Below the pieces are notes generated by a model. The model searched no databases, was not told where the DNA came from, and worked only from the letters and a program-made list of their open reading frames with translations. Below, piece after piece: positions 1 to 6,837 of a DNA stretch of 9,090 bases. The stretch covers positions 1 to 9,090 of the forward strand of contig JACCYP010000298.1 of assembly GCA_013696425.1 (NCBI GenBank). Direction: 5' to 3'. Source of the stretch: Thermoleophilaceae bacterium (GTDB taxonomy: Bacteria > Actinomycetota > Thermoleophilia > Solirubrobacterales > Thermoleophilaceae). The stretch's first letter is position 1. Every line of letters starts with the position of its first letter. Position numbers and translations under genes: made by a program.

Positions 1-2256
1 GCCCGGGGCGCCGGGGTCCCCGCCGCCGGCCCCGCCCGGGGCGGTGCCCGGGGCCTCGGGGGCGGCCCCACCCGCGATCGTCTCAGGGGCCTCGCGGATC
101 GGGACGCTGATGGAGATGCCGCTGAAGGCGATGCTCGAGGGCACGGCCGAGGACTTGATGTAGGGGTCGTCGTCCTGGGCGAGCTCGATGCGGATCTTGT
201 GGTCCTTGTCGAAGCGCCAGCCGTTGCCGTGCACGTCGAAGGTGAGCGGCCCGGCCGTTTCGGTGAAGGTGCGGGTGCCGCGGTCGACCATCGTCTGGGT
301 GCCGTCGGGCGCGAGATCGTAGACACGTGCGTTCAGCTGGAACGGCGACGCCCCGCCGCCGATCACGTTGAAGTTCGCGGTGACGCTGCTCGTTCCGACC
401 ATCGTCACGTTGCGTGTGAGGGCGGCCGAGTCGTAGGTCGCGACGCCGGGCCCGGCGCTCGCGAAGCCGCCGGGCGACTGCTCGACGGGGCACTTGCCGC
501 GGTTTGTCTGGGCGAGCGAGTTCTGGACCGGGTCGGCGTTCGCGGCGTGGTTGTTCGGCGCCGCGTCGCTCGTGGTGGTCTGGAGGCCCGGGGCGAGCAC
601 GGTGAGGGTGTTGGGAGCCAGCGCGGCGAAGCTCCCTTCGGTGAAGCGCGGGCCGGGCTCATCGGGCCTCGCCCCGAGGCTCGCCGCGTTCTGCGGGCAG
701 ACCTGCAGTGACGCCGTCACGTCGAGCGCGGGCTGGGGCTCGGCGGGGTTGGCGGATGGATCCGCGTAGGCGTCGAGGAAGCGGTTCAGGCGCGTGGTGG
801 CACCGACCTCGCGAGCGATGGTCGGCGGCGTCTGGTTCAGGTCTCCGCCCGGGTAGTCGGTGTAGGTGCAGACGTGGCGGTCAGCGCCGCAGACATCGCC
901 CCACTCCTTCGCCTTGTTCTGTACGAAGTGCTGGTAGTCGCCGTAGTACTCCTGCACCGGGTAGTTCGGAGCCGCCGCCTTCAGCCGCTCGGCCATGCGG
1001 CGGTGCTCCTGGGGCGGGAACAGCGGGTCGGTGAAGGTGCCCGCGCTGAACACGGGCACGGGCGCGATGGAGTTGTTCCCGAGCCCGGTCCAGAAATCCT
1101 GCTGGTAGTAGGCCGAGCGGTCGGTGATGAACTCGTCGAGCAGGTCGGGCACGGTCGCGATGCTGCCCGGGGCGGCCTGGGTGCAGGCGGGGTTCTGCGC
1201 GAACGGGTCGGTCGAGGAGAGGCAGGCGATGCCCTGGTCGATCTTCGGCGGGAAGGTGGTGTGTGGGCTGCCCGGCGGCACCCCCGTCTTGCCCGCCGCA
1301 TAGAGCCCGGCCACGATCGTGCGCTTGGGGTAGCCGAGCGGGGTCTTGGTGAAGGCGGTGGCCGGGTCGGTGCCCGGCTGGCTCGTCTTGCGCTCGTTGC
1401 CGTTCGGCACGAGCGACTGCGCGAGGTCGGTCCAGCCGTACTTCGTCGCGGCGGCGACCACCCTCATGTTCGTTGCGCCCGCGCCCTCGGTAGCGCAGTC
1501 CCACGTCGGATCGGTGAGCGCCATCCAGGTGAAGCCGCCGCCGTAGGAGCCGCCGGTCGGGACGATCTTCTGCGGGTTGATCGACTGCACCCCGGCGGTG
1601 CCGGGATCGAGGTCGGCCGTCCCGGCGATCTGGCAGGCGAGGGACTGATAGTCGTTGATCTCGTGGCGGCGCGAGTCGAGCTCGGCGAACCCGGTCGAGC
1701 CGCGATTGCTCCCGTCGACGAAGCCGCGCGAGGTGTAGGTGAGCACCACGTAGCCGCGGGACGCGAACCAGGCGTTGTTGTAGTGCCACTTCTCTCCGCT
1801 GCCGTCGACCTTCGTGTCCTTCCAGCTGGCCTTCGAGCCGCTGCAGCAGCCGTGCATCATCACCACGAGCGGCCAGCCTCCCGGGGGCGGCGGATTGGCG
1901 GTGGCGTCGGGGATCGAGATGTCGGCGTCGAGCGCGATCCGGTTGGTGACCGGGTCGAAGCCCGAGCCGGCGTCCGGGCTCGGGGAAAGCGGTGGCAGGC
2001 CGGTGAAGCCGTCGTACTTCTGAGGCACCGCGAGCGCGTCCACGGCGCCCACGTTCGGCGTCGTGCCGCCCACCGCGGGCACGCCGTCGTCGCAGAACTT
2101 GTAGGGCAGCTGGTTGCCACCGGCTGCGGGGTCGTTGTCGGCCGCATCCTTCACGGTGCATGTGCCCACGAGGCCCGTGACCGTGTCGGCATGCGCCGGC
2201 GTGGCGCCGCAGAGCACGGCAGCCGCCAGCGCGATGGGGGGAATCGCGCGGAGCAT
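1..2256 (-). CDS. Secreted S15/CocE-like alpha/beta hydrolase, C-terminus beyond window
   Basis: A secreted serine hydrolase of the CocE/NonD, X-Pro dipeptidyl-peptidase (S15) type, probably acting on peptide or ester bonds outside the membrane; substrate unknown. The 752 residues in the window begin with a Sec signal peptide (about 1-23, cut after AHA). The hydrolase fold follows: oxyanion region HGCC at 135-138, nucleophile Ser237 in GGSYGG, likely acid Asp410 in TFTDPLF and likely His443 in YQHF. From about 505 to 722 there is a beta-rich stretch matching the jelly-roll domain that ends S15 enzymes. After 725 comes a Gly/Pro/Ala-rich tail, still open at base 1, so the end is missing. The ATG at 2256 was chosen because it directly precedes the signal peptide and has an AGGCGGAG purine run upstream; a GTG one codon earlier is possible. 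It lies 20 bases after the 116-residue gene and is probably co-transcribed with it. The fold is clear; the substrate is not. Confidence 0.85.
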   Translation of the reverse strand, partial: MLRAIPPIALAAAVLCGATPAHADTVTGLVGTCTVKDAADNDPAAGGNQLPYKFCDDGVPAVGGTTPNVGAVDALAVPQKYDGFTGLPPLSPSPDAGSGFDPVTNRIALDADISIPDATANPPPPGGWPLVVMMHGCCSGSKASWKDTKVDGSGEKWHYNNAWFASRGYVVLTYTSRGFVDGSNRGSTGFAELDSRRHEINDYQSLACQIAGTADLDPGTAGVQSINPQKIVPTGGSYGGGFTWMALTDPTWDCATEGAGATNMRVVAAATKYGWTDLAQSLVPNGNERKTSQPGTDPATAFTKTPLGYPKRTIVAGLYAAGKTGVPPGSPHTTFPPKIDQGIACLSSTDPFAQNPACTQAAPGSIATVPDLLDEFITDRSAYYQQDFWTGLGNNSIAPVPVFSAGTFTDPLFPPQEHRRMAERLKAAAPNYPVQEYYGDYQHFVQNKAKEWGDVCGADRHVCTYTDYPGGDLNQTPPTIAREVGATTRLNRFLDAYADPSANPAEPQPALDVTASLQVCPQNAASLGARPDEPGPRFTEGSFAALAPNTLTVLAPGLQTTTSDAAPNNHAANADPVQNSLAQTNRGKCPVEQSPGGFASAGPGVATYDSAALTRNVTMVGTSSVTANFNVIGGGASPFQLNARVYDLAPDGTQTMVDRGTRTFTETAGPLTFDVHGNGWRFDKDHKIRIELAQDDDPYIKSSAVPSSIAFSGISISVPIREAPETIAGGAAPEAPGTAPGGAGGGDPGAPG

Positions 2257-2276
2257 CACTCCGCCTGAGGGTACGC

Positions 2277-2627
2277 CTAAGCGGTGGGCGCCTGCGGCAC
2301 TTCGGCGAAGGAGCCCGCGCCCTTCACGTTCAGGAACGCGTACTCGATCGGCACCTGGAACCAGCCGTGGATCTCGGCGCGGGCGTTAGAGATCTCCTCC
2401 GAGTACCAGTAGCGCTCCCACTCGATCTTGTTCTCGAAGAACGCGTACTGGGTGAACGACAGGCGCGAGTCGTCCTGGCGGAAGAGCAGCCAGCCCTTGG
2501 CGCCGTAGCGCAGCGCCGCCTCGGCGTGGGGGAGCCACGCCTCCTCGAACTTGTCACCGCGGAAGGGGTTGATGGACCACGAGATCTGGACCGCCTTCGT
2601 CCCCGTGTCGACGAGCGCCCCGGCCAT
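2277..2627 (-). CDS. Small alpha+beta barrel-like protein coupled to ccr
   Basis: A 116-residue cytoplasmic protein that I do not recognise by name. The predicted order is strand (about 12-22), helix (25-43), strand (44-50), strand (54-64), helix (66-88), strand (90-102). This beta-alpha-beta-beta-alpha-beta order is that of the dimeric alpha/beta barrel (ABM/EthD-like) fold. It is rich in aromatic residues (WYSEE, AFFEN, GWLLF), which suggests a hydrophobic ligand pocket. The ATG lies two bases after the ccr stop codon (TAG-CG-ATG) with no good Shine-Dalgarno of its own, so translation probably depends on ribosomes finishing ccr. This implies matched amounts and perhaps a shared role, for example handling a CoA thioester, but no catalytic residue can be named. 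The reading frame stays open upstream into ccr in another frame; the ATG at 2627 was chosen because protein-like sequence starts there. Confidence 0.8.
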   Translation of the reverse strand: MAGALVDTGTKAVQISWSINPFRGDKFEEAWLPHAEAALRYGAKGWLLFRQDDSRLSFTQYAFFENKIEWERYWYSEEISNARAEIHGWFQVPIEYAFLNVKGAGSFAEVPQAPTA

Positions 2628-2629
2628 CG

Positions 2630-3880
2630 CTAGGCGCCGACCTCGGCGCGGATCGCGCCTTCGCCTTCCTCGGTCTTGCCCTCGCCCTCCTTCTCGGCGC
2701 CGACCAGGATCGCGATCTTGCCGAGGTGCTTGTTCTCGTGCATCAGCTGGTGGGCGTTCGCGACGTCCTCGAAGCCCATCGTCTTCCACAGCACGGGCCG
2801 GATCAGACCCTGCTCGATCAGCTCGTTCGCGCGGTTGGCCTCGTAGGCGTTCGCGAAGTGCGAGCCGATGATCTGCTTCTGGCGCATCCACAGGTAGCGC
2901 ACGTCGAAGTCGAGGTTGTAGCCCGACGTCGCGCCGCAGATCACGACCTTGCCGAACGGCTTCACGGTGAGGACGGAGGTGGGGAAGGTGGCCATGCCGA
3001 CATGCTCGAACACGATGTCCGGCTCCCCGCCGAGCAGCTCCTTCACGTGCTTGGAGAAGCGCCGCGACTCCTTGAAGCGGGCCTTCTCCTCGTCGGGGTC
3101 CTCGCCGCCCTTGCGCATCATGCCCTTGAACTCGTTGCGGTCGATGTAGTCGACGGCGCCGAGGCGCTTCACGAGCTCGCCCTTCGCCTCGGAGGAGACG
3201 ACGCCGACGGCCTGGGCGCCGGCGATCTTGCAGAGCTGGATGGCGAACACGCCGAGGCCGCCGGCGGCGCCCCACACGAGCACGCGGTCGCCCGGCTGGA
3301 TGTCGCACTGGTCCATGAGCATCCGGTAGGCGGTGAAGTAGGTGAGGCCGTAGCTCGCGGCCTCCTCCCAGGTGAGGTTCTTGGGCTTGGGGATGAGCTG
3401 CTGGGCCTGCACCTTCGTGAACTGCGCGAAGGAGCCCCAGGAGGTCTCATAGCCCCAGATCTGCTGGCTCGGGGCCGCGAGCGGATCCAGGCCGTGCACC
3501 TCGATGTCCTCGTAGGAGGCCTGGTTGCAGTGGATCACGACCTCGTCGCCGGGCTTCCAGCGGGTCACGCCCTCGCCGCACTTCCAGACGATGCCCGAGG
3601 CGTCGGAGCCGCCGATGTGGTGGTCCTCGTCGGGGTGGTAGCGGAACACCGAGACGGGCTTGCCGAGCGCGGCCCAGACGTTGTTGAAGTTCACGCCGGC
3701 CGCCATCACGCGCACCACGACCTCGAAGGCGCCGGGGTGGGGGACCTCGATCTCCTCGAGCTGGAAGGCGTCGGTCGGCTCGCCCTCGCGCTCCTGGCGG
3801 ATGACCCACGCGGTCATCGTGTCCGGCAGCGTGCCGGGCTCGGTCGAGATCTGGTTCACCTTCGAGACGTCAACGGCCAA
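2630..3880 (-). CDS. ccr: Crotonyl-CoA carboxylase/reductase
   Basis: Catalyses NADPH-dependent reductive carboxylation of crotonyl-CoA to ethylmalonyl-CoA, the key step of the ethylmalonyl-CoA pathway and a source of polyketide extender units. The 416-residue zinc-free MDR protein has an N-terminal catalytic domain (about 20-165), an NADPH-binding Rossmann domain with GAAGGLG at 204-210, and the family signatures VNFNNVWA (63-70), GYETSWGSFAQF (143-154), FEHVG (291-295) and GSHFAN (339-344). By recalled alignment to the Kitasatospora enzyme, the CO2-pocket residues correspond to Asn66, Tyr144 (Phe there), Glu145 and His341. The start is TTG: GGAGGA lies six bases upstream, whereas the first ATG (residue 22) would remove the opening strand. 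The protein is somewhat shorter than the roughly 445 residues usual in streptomycetes and ends in a Glu/Gly-rich tail (395-416). Other ethylmalonyl-CoA pathway genes are absent from the window. A paralogue with a different enoyl-CoA substrate cannot be excluded. Confidence 0.93.
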   Translation of the reverse strand: MAVDVSKVNQISTEPGTLPDTMTAWVIRQEREGEPTDAFQLEEIEVPHPGAFEVVVRVMAAGVNFNNVWAALGKPVSVFRYHPDEDHHIGGSDASGIVWKCGEGVTRWKPGDEVVIHCNQASYEDIEVHGLDPLAAPSQQIWGYETSWGSFAQFTKVQAQQLIPKPKNLTWEEAASYGLTYFTAYRMLMDQCDIQPGDRVLVWGAAGGLGVFAIQLCKIAGAQAVGVVSSEAKGELVKRLGAVDYIDRNEFKGMMRKGGEDPDEEKARFKESRRFSKHVKELLGGEPDIVFEHVGMATFPTSVLTVKPFGKVVICGATSGYNLDFDVRYLWMRQKQIIGSHFANAYEANRANELIEQGLIRPVLWKTMGFEDVANAHQLMHENKHLGKIAILVGAEKEGEGKTEEGEGAIRAEVGA

Positions 3881-3886
3881 GGGAAA

Positions 3887-3892
3887 TCCTCC
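3887..3892 (-). promoter_or_regulatory. Strong ribosome binding site that sets the ccr TTG start
   Basis: On the minus strand GGAGGA is followed by six bases and TTG. This near-perfect Shine-Dalgarno at good spacing is the main reason to accept the TTG at 3880 over the ATG 63 bases downstream. Confidence 0.75.
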
Positions 3893-3914
3893 GGGTCAGG
3901 TCGAGAGCCGGGGG

Positions 3915-3920
3915 ATCGTA
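3915..3920 (-). promoter_or_regulatory. Possible -10 element for ccr
   Basis: Minus-strand TACGAT matches TATAAT at four of six positions, including the key first A and last T. It would give a leader of roughly 28 bases ending in the strong ribosome binding site. No convincing -35 lies 16-18 bases upstream, so this is a weak call. The 136-base gap it sits in separates two divergent genes and must hold the start signals for both. Confidence 0.25.
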
Positions 3921-4016
3921 CTAACGAGAGCGAAGCGCACGCCGCCGGCAGTGCAATCCGGCCTGCAGTCCGCACGGTTCTGTCAGGACCCGTGCCTACC
4001 CTGCGACTTCACTGCT

Positions 4017-5288
4017 ATGGAAGCCGCTCTACCCCTACACAAGCCCTCCGTCCGTGCGACTGGCGACTCGCTCGTGATCGAGTCGCTCGTGGTCGCCGAC
4101 GCTACCGCGGCGCAGATCGTGCGCGATGCGGAGGACCCCGCCGCGCGGGTTACCGACGCCATCGAGATCGGCGCGCGCGTGCTCGACCGCGAGAACTCCG
4201 GTGCCCAGGCGGAGTTCGTGAAAGCCGAGCTCGAAAAGGCCTCGCGTGAGGTCGACGGCGCCTTGGTCGAGCGCACCCGCACGCTTGCAGAGCGCTTCGA
4301 CACGAAGGTCGAGGAGGTCTTCGGCGCGGAGTCGGGCCACCTCACCAAGGCGCTCGAGCGACATTTCTCGGACGGCAGCTCGGAGGCCGTCCAGCACCGC
4401 GTGAAGGAGGCCGTCGCCGAGTTCCTCGCGGCCTCACGGGAGGATCTGCGCAAGCAGTTCTCGGCTACCGACGGGTCGAACCCGCTGGCGGAGTTCCGCT
4501 CGAGCACTGTGCAGGCGATCGAGGGCGCCCAGGAGCGCCAGGACAAGAACCTGCGCGCGCTGTTCGGCCAGCTCACGGAGCTGAAGGTGGAGCTCGAGGC
4601 GCTGCGCGGCGAGAAGCAGAAGCTCGAGGAGCTCGCCGTCGAGCGTGAGCGTGGCACCGCCAAGGGCCGCGACTACGAGGAGGAGGTCGCCGCGGCGCTC
4701 GACGCGATCGCGACCGGCCAGGGCGATGACTGCGACGCGGTCGGGGACTTTGCCGGGGAGTCCGGCAAGACCGGCGACGTGGTGGTGGCCATTGACGGCT
4801 GCAAGGGGCTACCGCGCGGGCGCCTCGTGTTCGAGGCCAAGGACCGCCGGCTCACGAAGCCCAAGGCGATGGAGGAGCTCGACCGCGCGCTCCAGCAGCG
4901 CGGGGCCGACTACGCCGTGCTGGTGGTGCCCACCGAGGAGGAGCTGCCGGCGAACACGGGCTCGCTGCGGGAGTACCAGGGCGACAAGCTGATGGTGGTC
5001 TGGAGCCCTGGCGAGAGCCCGGTGGCGCTCGAGCTGGCCTACGGCCTCGCCCGCGCCAAGGTGCTGATGGCGGCCGGCGACGATGACGGCGTGGACACGG
5101 CCGCCATACGCGACCTGACAGAGCGGGCGGTCCAGGCGCTGGCGAACGCCCGAAGCGTGAAGACGAACCTCACGAACGCGAGCAACGGCATCGACAAGGC
5201 CCGCGAAGGCCTGGAAGCGCTCGAGGCCCAGGTCCGCGGGTACCTCATGCAGATCGAGACCGCGGCCAGCGGCCAGCAGTCCCTCTAG
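4017..5288 (+). CDS. Coiled-coil protein with PD-(D/E)XK nuclease-like domain (DUF2130/RmuC-like)
   Basis: A 423-residue soluble protein with no signal peptide. Residues about 60-215 are almost entirely charged helix (Glu/Lys/Arg/Ala-rich) and should form a long coiled coil. Residues about 217-350 look like a PD-(D/E)XK fold: helix YEEEV (220-224), Asp254 in TGDVVV, the E-x-K pair Glu273/Lys275 in VFEAKD, then a helix and strand ending GADYAVLVV (296-304). A second helical segment (360-415) closes it. DUF2130 proteins show the same order (coiled coil, KGD strand, E-x-K strand, helix, YAVLV), and RmuC shares the coiled-coil-plus-nuclease plan; both comparisons are from memory. The likely role is DNA binding or cleavage in repair, recombination control or defence, which is unproven. 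The start ATG has no Shine-Dalgarno; a TACCCT at 3997-4002 might give a very short leader. The gene stands alone, divergent from ccr. Confidence 0.8.
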   Translation: MEAALPLHKPSVRATGDSLVIESLVVADATAAQIVRDAEDPAARVTDAIEIGARVLDRENSGAQAEFVKAELEKASREVDGALVERTRTLAERFDTKVEEVFGAESGHLTKALERHFSDGSSEAVQHRVKEAVAEFLAASREDLRKQFSATDGSNPLAEFRSSTVQAIEGAQERQDKNLRALFGQLTELKVELEALRGEKQKLEELAVERERGTAKGRDYEEEVAAALDAIATGQGDDCDAVGDFAGESGKTGDVVVAIDGCKGLPRGRLVFEAKDRRLTKPKAMEELDRALQQRGADYAVLVVPTEEELPANTGSLREYQGDKLMVVWSPGESPVALELAYGLARAKVLMAAGDDDGVDTAAIRDLTERAVQALANARSVKTNLTNASNGIDKAREGLEALEAQVRGYLMQIETAASGQQSL

Positions 5289-5290
5289 GC

Positions 5291-5395
5291 ACTCCTGTCG
5301 TAGGCCCGAGCCTCGCCAGGACGCAGGGGTCGAAGCCTTGCCGGGGCAAGGCGAGACTCGAGGACGCAGCGAGGCGAAGGGACTACGGCAGGAGT
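5291..5395. repeat. Nested inverted and direct repeats in the convergent gap
   Basis: The 94-base gap between two converging genes is highly structured. Outer arms ACTCCTGTCGTAG (5291-5303) and CTACGGCAGGAGT (5383-5395) pair over 13 positions with one G-U; the right arm includes the lipoprotein gene's stop codon and last codons. Inside, GCCTCGC (5310-5316) pairs with GCGAGGC (5369-5375), and a perfect central hairpin lies at 5335-5352. AGGACGCAG occurs twice in direct orientation (5318-5326, 5361-5369). The folded whole would be a long cruciform. It may be a compound terminator or a copy of a REP-like dispersed repeat. Confidence 0.55.
5335..5352. terminator. Probable two-way terminator hairpin between convergent genes
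   Basis: GCCTTGCCGGGGCAAGGC is a perfect palindrome that can form a stem of about seven base pairs with a four-base loop. It sits midway between the stop codon of the coiled-coil protein gene (5288) and that of the lipoprotein gene (5385), so it could end transcripts from both sides. There is no U-tract, which is common for terminators in high-GC actinobacteria but lowers certainty. Confidence 0.45.
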
Positions 5396-5820
5396 AGCTC
5401 TCCCGAGCCGCTCTCGCGCTCGGGGCCGACCTTGATCTTGCCGGGGTCGATGTCGCCCTCGTCGTTCGCGGTGGCGGTGGTGACCGTGTACTCGCCCTCG
5501 GGCAGCGTCTTCTGGATCGCCGCCGTGTCGGCGGGGTTGATCGGCCCGACGCGCTCGGAGACGCGTGGGCCCTCGAGAGTGAGAGTGTGGGAGTCCTTGG
5601 TCTCGTTCGCGATGGTGATCACGACGGGTCCGGCGCCGAAGCCGTCGGGCGAGATCGTGACGCTGCGATCGGTGATCACTCCGGTGATCTGGAGCGGCAC
5701 GGGAGGGCGAGCTTCGTTTTCGAAGTCGTCTTCGCCGCATCCAGCGGCTGTCGTAGCGACGACGGCGAGACCGCAAAGCACGGCGGCGCCGGAACGTCGT
5801 TTGTTTGACGCACTACTCAT
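5383..5820 (-). CDS. Lipoprotein with cupredoxin-like domain lacking copper ligands
   Basis: A 145-residue exported lipoprotein of unknown function. Basic KRR at 7-9, a hydrophobic stretch at 11-26 and TAAGC with Cys28 form a lipoprotein signal, so the mature protein should be anchored to the outer face of the membrane. Residues about 42-132 are beta-rich with a cupredoxin-like pattern: VTISPDGFGAGPVVITIANETKD, then SHTLTLEG, then a late EGEYTVTTA strand. Only one histidine (His78) lies in the domain and there is no mature-region Cys or Met after it, so a type 1 copper site cannot form. It may be a structural or binding module. The ATG at 5820 was chosen because it gives a standard lipoprotein signal; GGAGAGG abuts it closely, and a GTG ten codons upstream overlaps the acyltransferase gene. 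It is the last gene of a three-gene operon, 17 bases after the acyltransferase. Confidence 0.75.
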   Translation of the reverse strand: MSSASNKRRSGAAVLCGLAVVATTAAGCGEDDFENEARPPVPLQITGVITDRSVTISPDGFGAGPVVITIANETKDSHTLTLEGPRVSERVGPINPADTAAIQKTLPEGEYTVTTATANDEGDIDPGKIKVGPERESGSGELLLP

Positions 5821-5837
5821 CCTCTCCGGCGCGGACC

Positions 5838-6818
5838 CTACCCGAACCACACGGACGTACGTGACGCGACGAGCTGGTCGACCTGCTGCTGGATCTTCCC
5901 GCGGATCTCTTCGCTGAGGGCACCGACGAGCGCGAGATCGGCGGCGGCGTCGGGTCCGTAGGAGCTCAGGTCGATCGGCTCGAGGAAGCGGATCTTGAAC
6001 TTCGCGGGCATGTACATGAGCCCGGCCGCTGCTCCGAAATGAGGGAACGCGTGGTTCACGGGGAAGTAGATGAGCTTCGTGAGCTGCTCCAGCGGCTTGA
6101 CGTGGGCGAAGATCGGCATCGCCTCCTCGCCGCCGAGCACGGCGATCGGCACGATCGGCACCTGTGCGCGCAGTGCCGTCTTCACGAACCCGCCGCGGCC
6201 GAAGCGGCGCAGCTTGTAGCGCTGCCAGTACAGCTTGCGCGACCCCTTCTGACCCTCCGGGAACACGAGCGCGAGCCGGTTTTCGTCGTGCATCAGCCGC
6301 TGGGCGTTTGCAGGATGGGCAGGCACGAGACCCATCTTGTTGGCGAGCATCCCGACGCCAGGGTAGCCCTTGAACCAGTTCTCGCCGAGCATGTACACGG
6401 GCCGGGGCGCCGGGTGCTCGTTGCGGATCGCCTGCATGATCATCGGCGCGTCCGGTGGCAGCGCGCCCGAGTGGTTGGACACGAGCAGAGCGCCGGCCTC
6501 GGCCGGCACGTTCTCGATCCCCTGCACCTCCACCCTGAACCAGTAGCGGTAGTAGAAGTTGAGTAGCGGCTCGACCATGTCGAAGACCCGCTGCGAGCGT
6601 CCCCAGTCGTCCACGGCGCGGCTCGGGTCGCGGGCGGGAAGCAGCTCGCGCAGCTCGCGCGGATCGGGTGTGGAGTCGCGACGCTCCTGCGGCAGCCGCA
6701 GGAAGTCCTCGTCCGCGGCGGGTGCGGCGTCGGGAAGGGCGCCGCCGACGAGCGGTGAGTCGGGGCTCAGGCTGCCGCGCTTGCGCCCGGTGGCCCGTCT
6801 GGCGGTCTTCTGCTCCAC
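5838..6818 (-). CDS. PlsC-type lysophospholipid/glycerol acyltransferase family protein
   Basis: A 326-residue membrane-associated acyltransferase, probably moving an acyl chain from acyl-CoA or acyl-ACP to a lysophospholipid, glycerol or related acceptor at the inner face of the membrane. Family blocks seen are VSNHSGALPPD (113-123) with the catalytic His116, ENWFKGYPGVGMLANKMG (146-163), FPEGQKGSRK (186-195) and VPIVPIAVLGGEE (220-232). The acidic residue is Asp123, giving H-x6-D rather than the standard H-x4-D. The first 70 residues are polar and low in complexity, probably a disordered extension. The GTG start at 6818 has no clear Shine-Dalgarno and lies 19 bases after ygfZ, so coupling or a later start are both possible. 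The acceptor cannot be told from sequence. It sits between ygfZ and a lipoprotein gene in one operon. Confidence 0.85.
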   Translation of the reverse strand: MEQKTARRATGRKRGSLSPDSPLVGGALPDAAPAADEDFLRLPQERRDSTPDPRELRELLPARDPSRAVDDWGRSQRVFDMVEPLLNFYYRYWFRVEVQGIENVPAEAGALLVSNHSGALPPDAPMIMQAIRNEHPAPRPVYMLGENWFKGYPGVGMLANKMGLVPAHPANAQRLMHDENRLALVFPEGQKGSRKLYWQRYKLRRFGRGGFVKTALRAQVPIVPIAVLGGEEAMPIFAHVKPLEQLTKLIYFPVNHAFPHFGAAAGLMYMPAKFKIRFLEPIDLSSYGPDAAADLALVGALSEEIRGKIQQQVDQLVASRTSVWFG

Positions 6819-6837
6819 CCGGCGAGGGTAGCCGCGC

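Noticed and set aside
881..2161. Minus-strand open frame of 426 codons overlapping the hydrolase
   Set aside because: It is an Arg-rich out-of-frame reading of the same DNA; the hydrolase frame carries a signal peptide and a full catalytic triad.
874..2268. Long plus-strand open frame of 464 codons
   Set aside because: It is antisense to the secreted hydrolase, has Arg/Gly/Val/His-biased composition typical of a high-GC shadow frame, and shows no domain.
2628..3308. Upstream extension of the 116-residue gene into ccr
   Set aside because: The extension is an out-of-frame, Arg-rich reading of ccr. Protein-like sequence begins only at the ATG at 2627.
3815..3817. ATG at codon 22 as the ccr start
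   Set aside because: It has no ribosome binding site, while the TTG at 3880 has GGAGGA at ideal spacing.
3660..4016. N-terminal extension of the coiled-coil protein to an ATG at 3660
   Set aside because: The extension is antisense to ccr and spans the divergent intergenic region, and its sequence does not look like protein.
2726..4249. Plus-strand open frame of 507 codons
   Set aside because: It is antisense to ccr and out of frame with the coiled-coil gene, with Val/His/Leu/Arg shadow composition and no recognisable motif.
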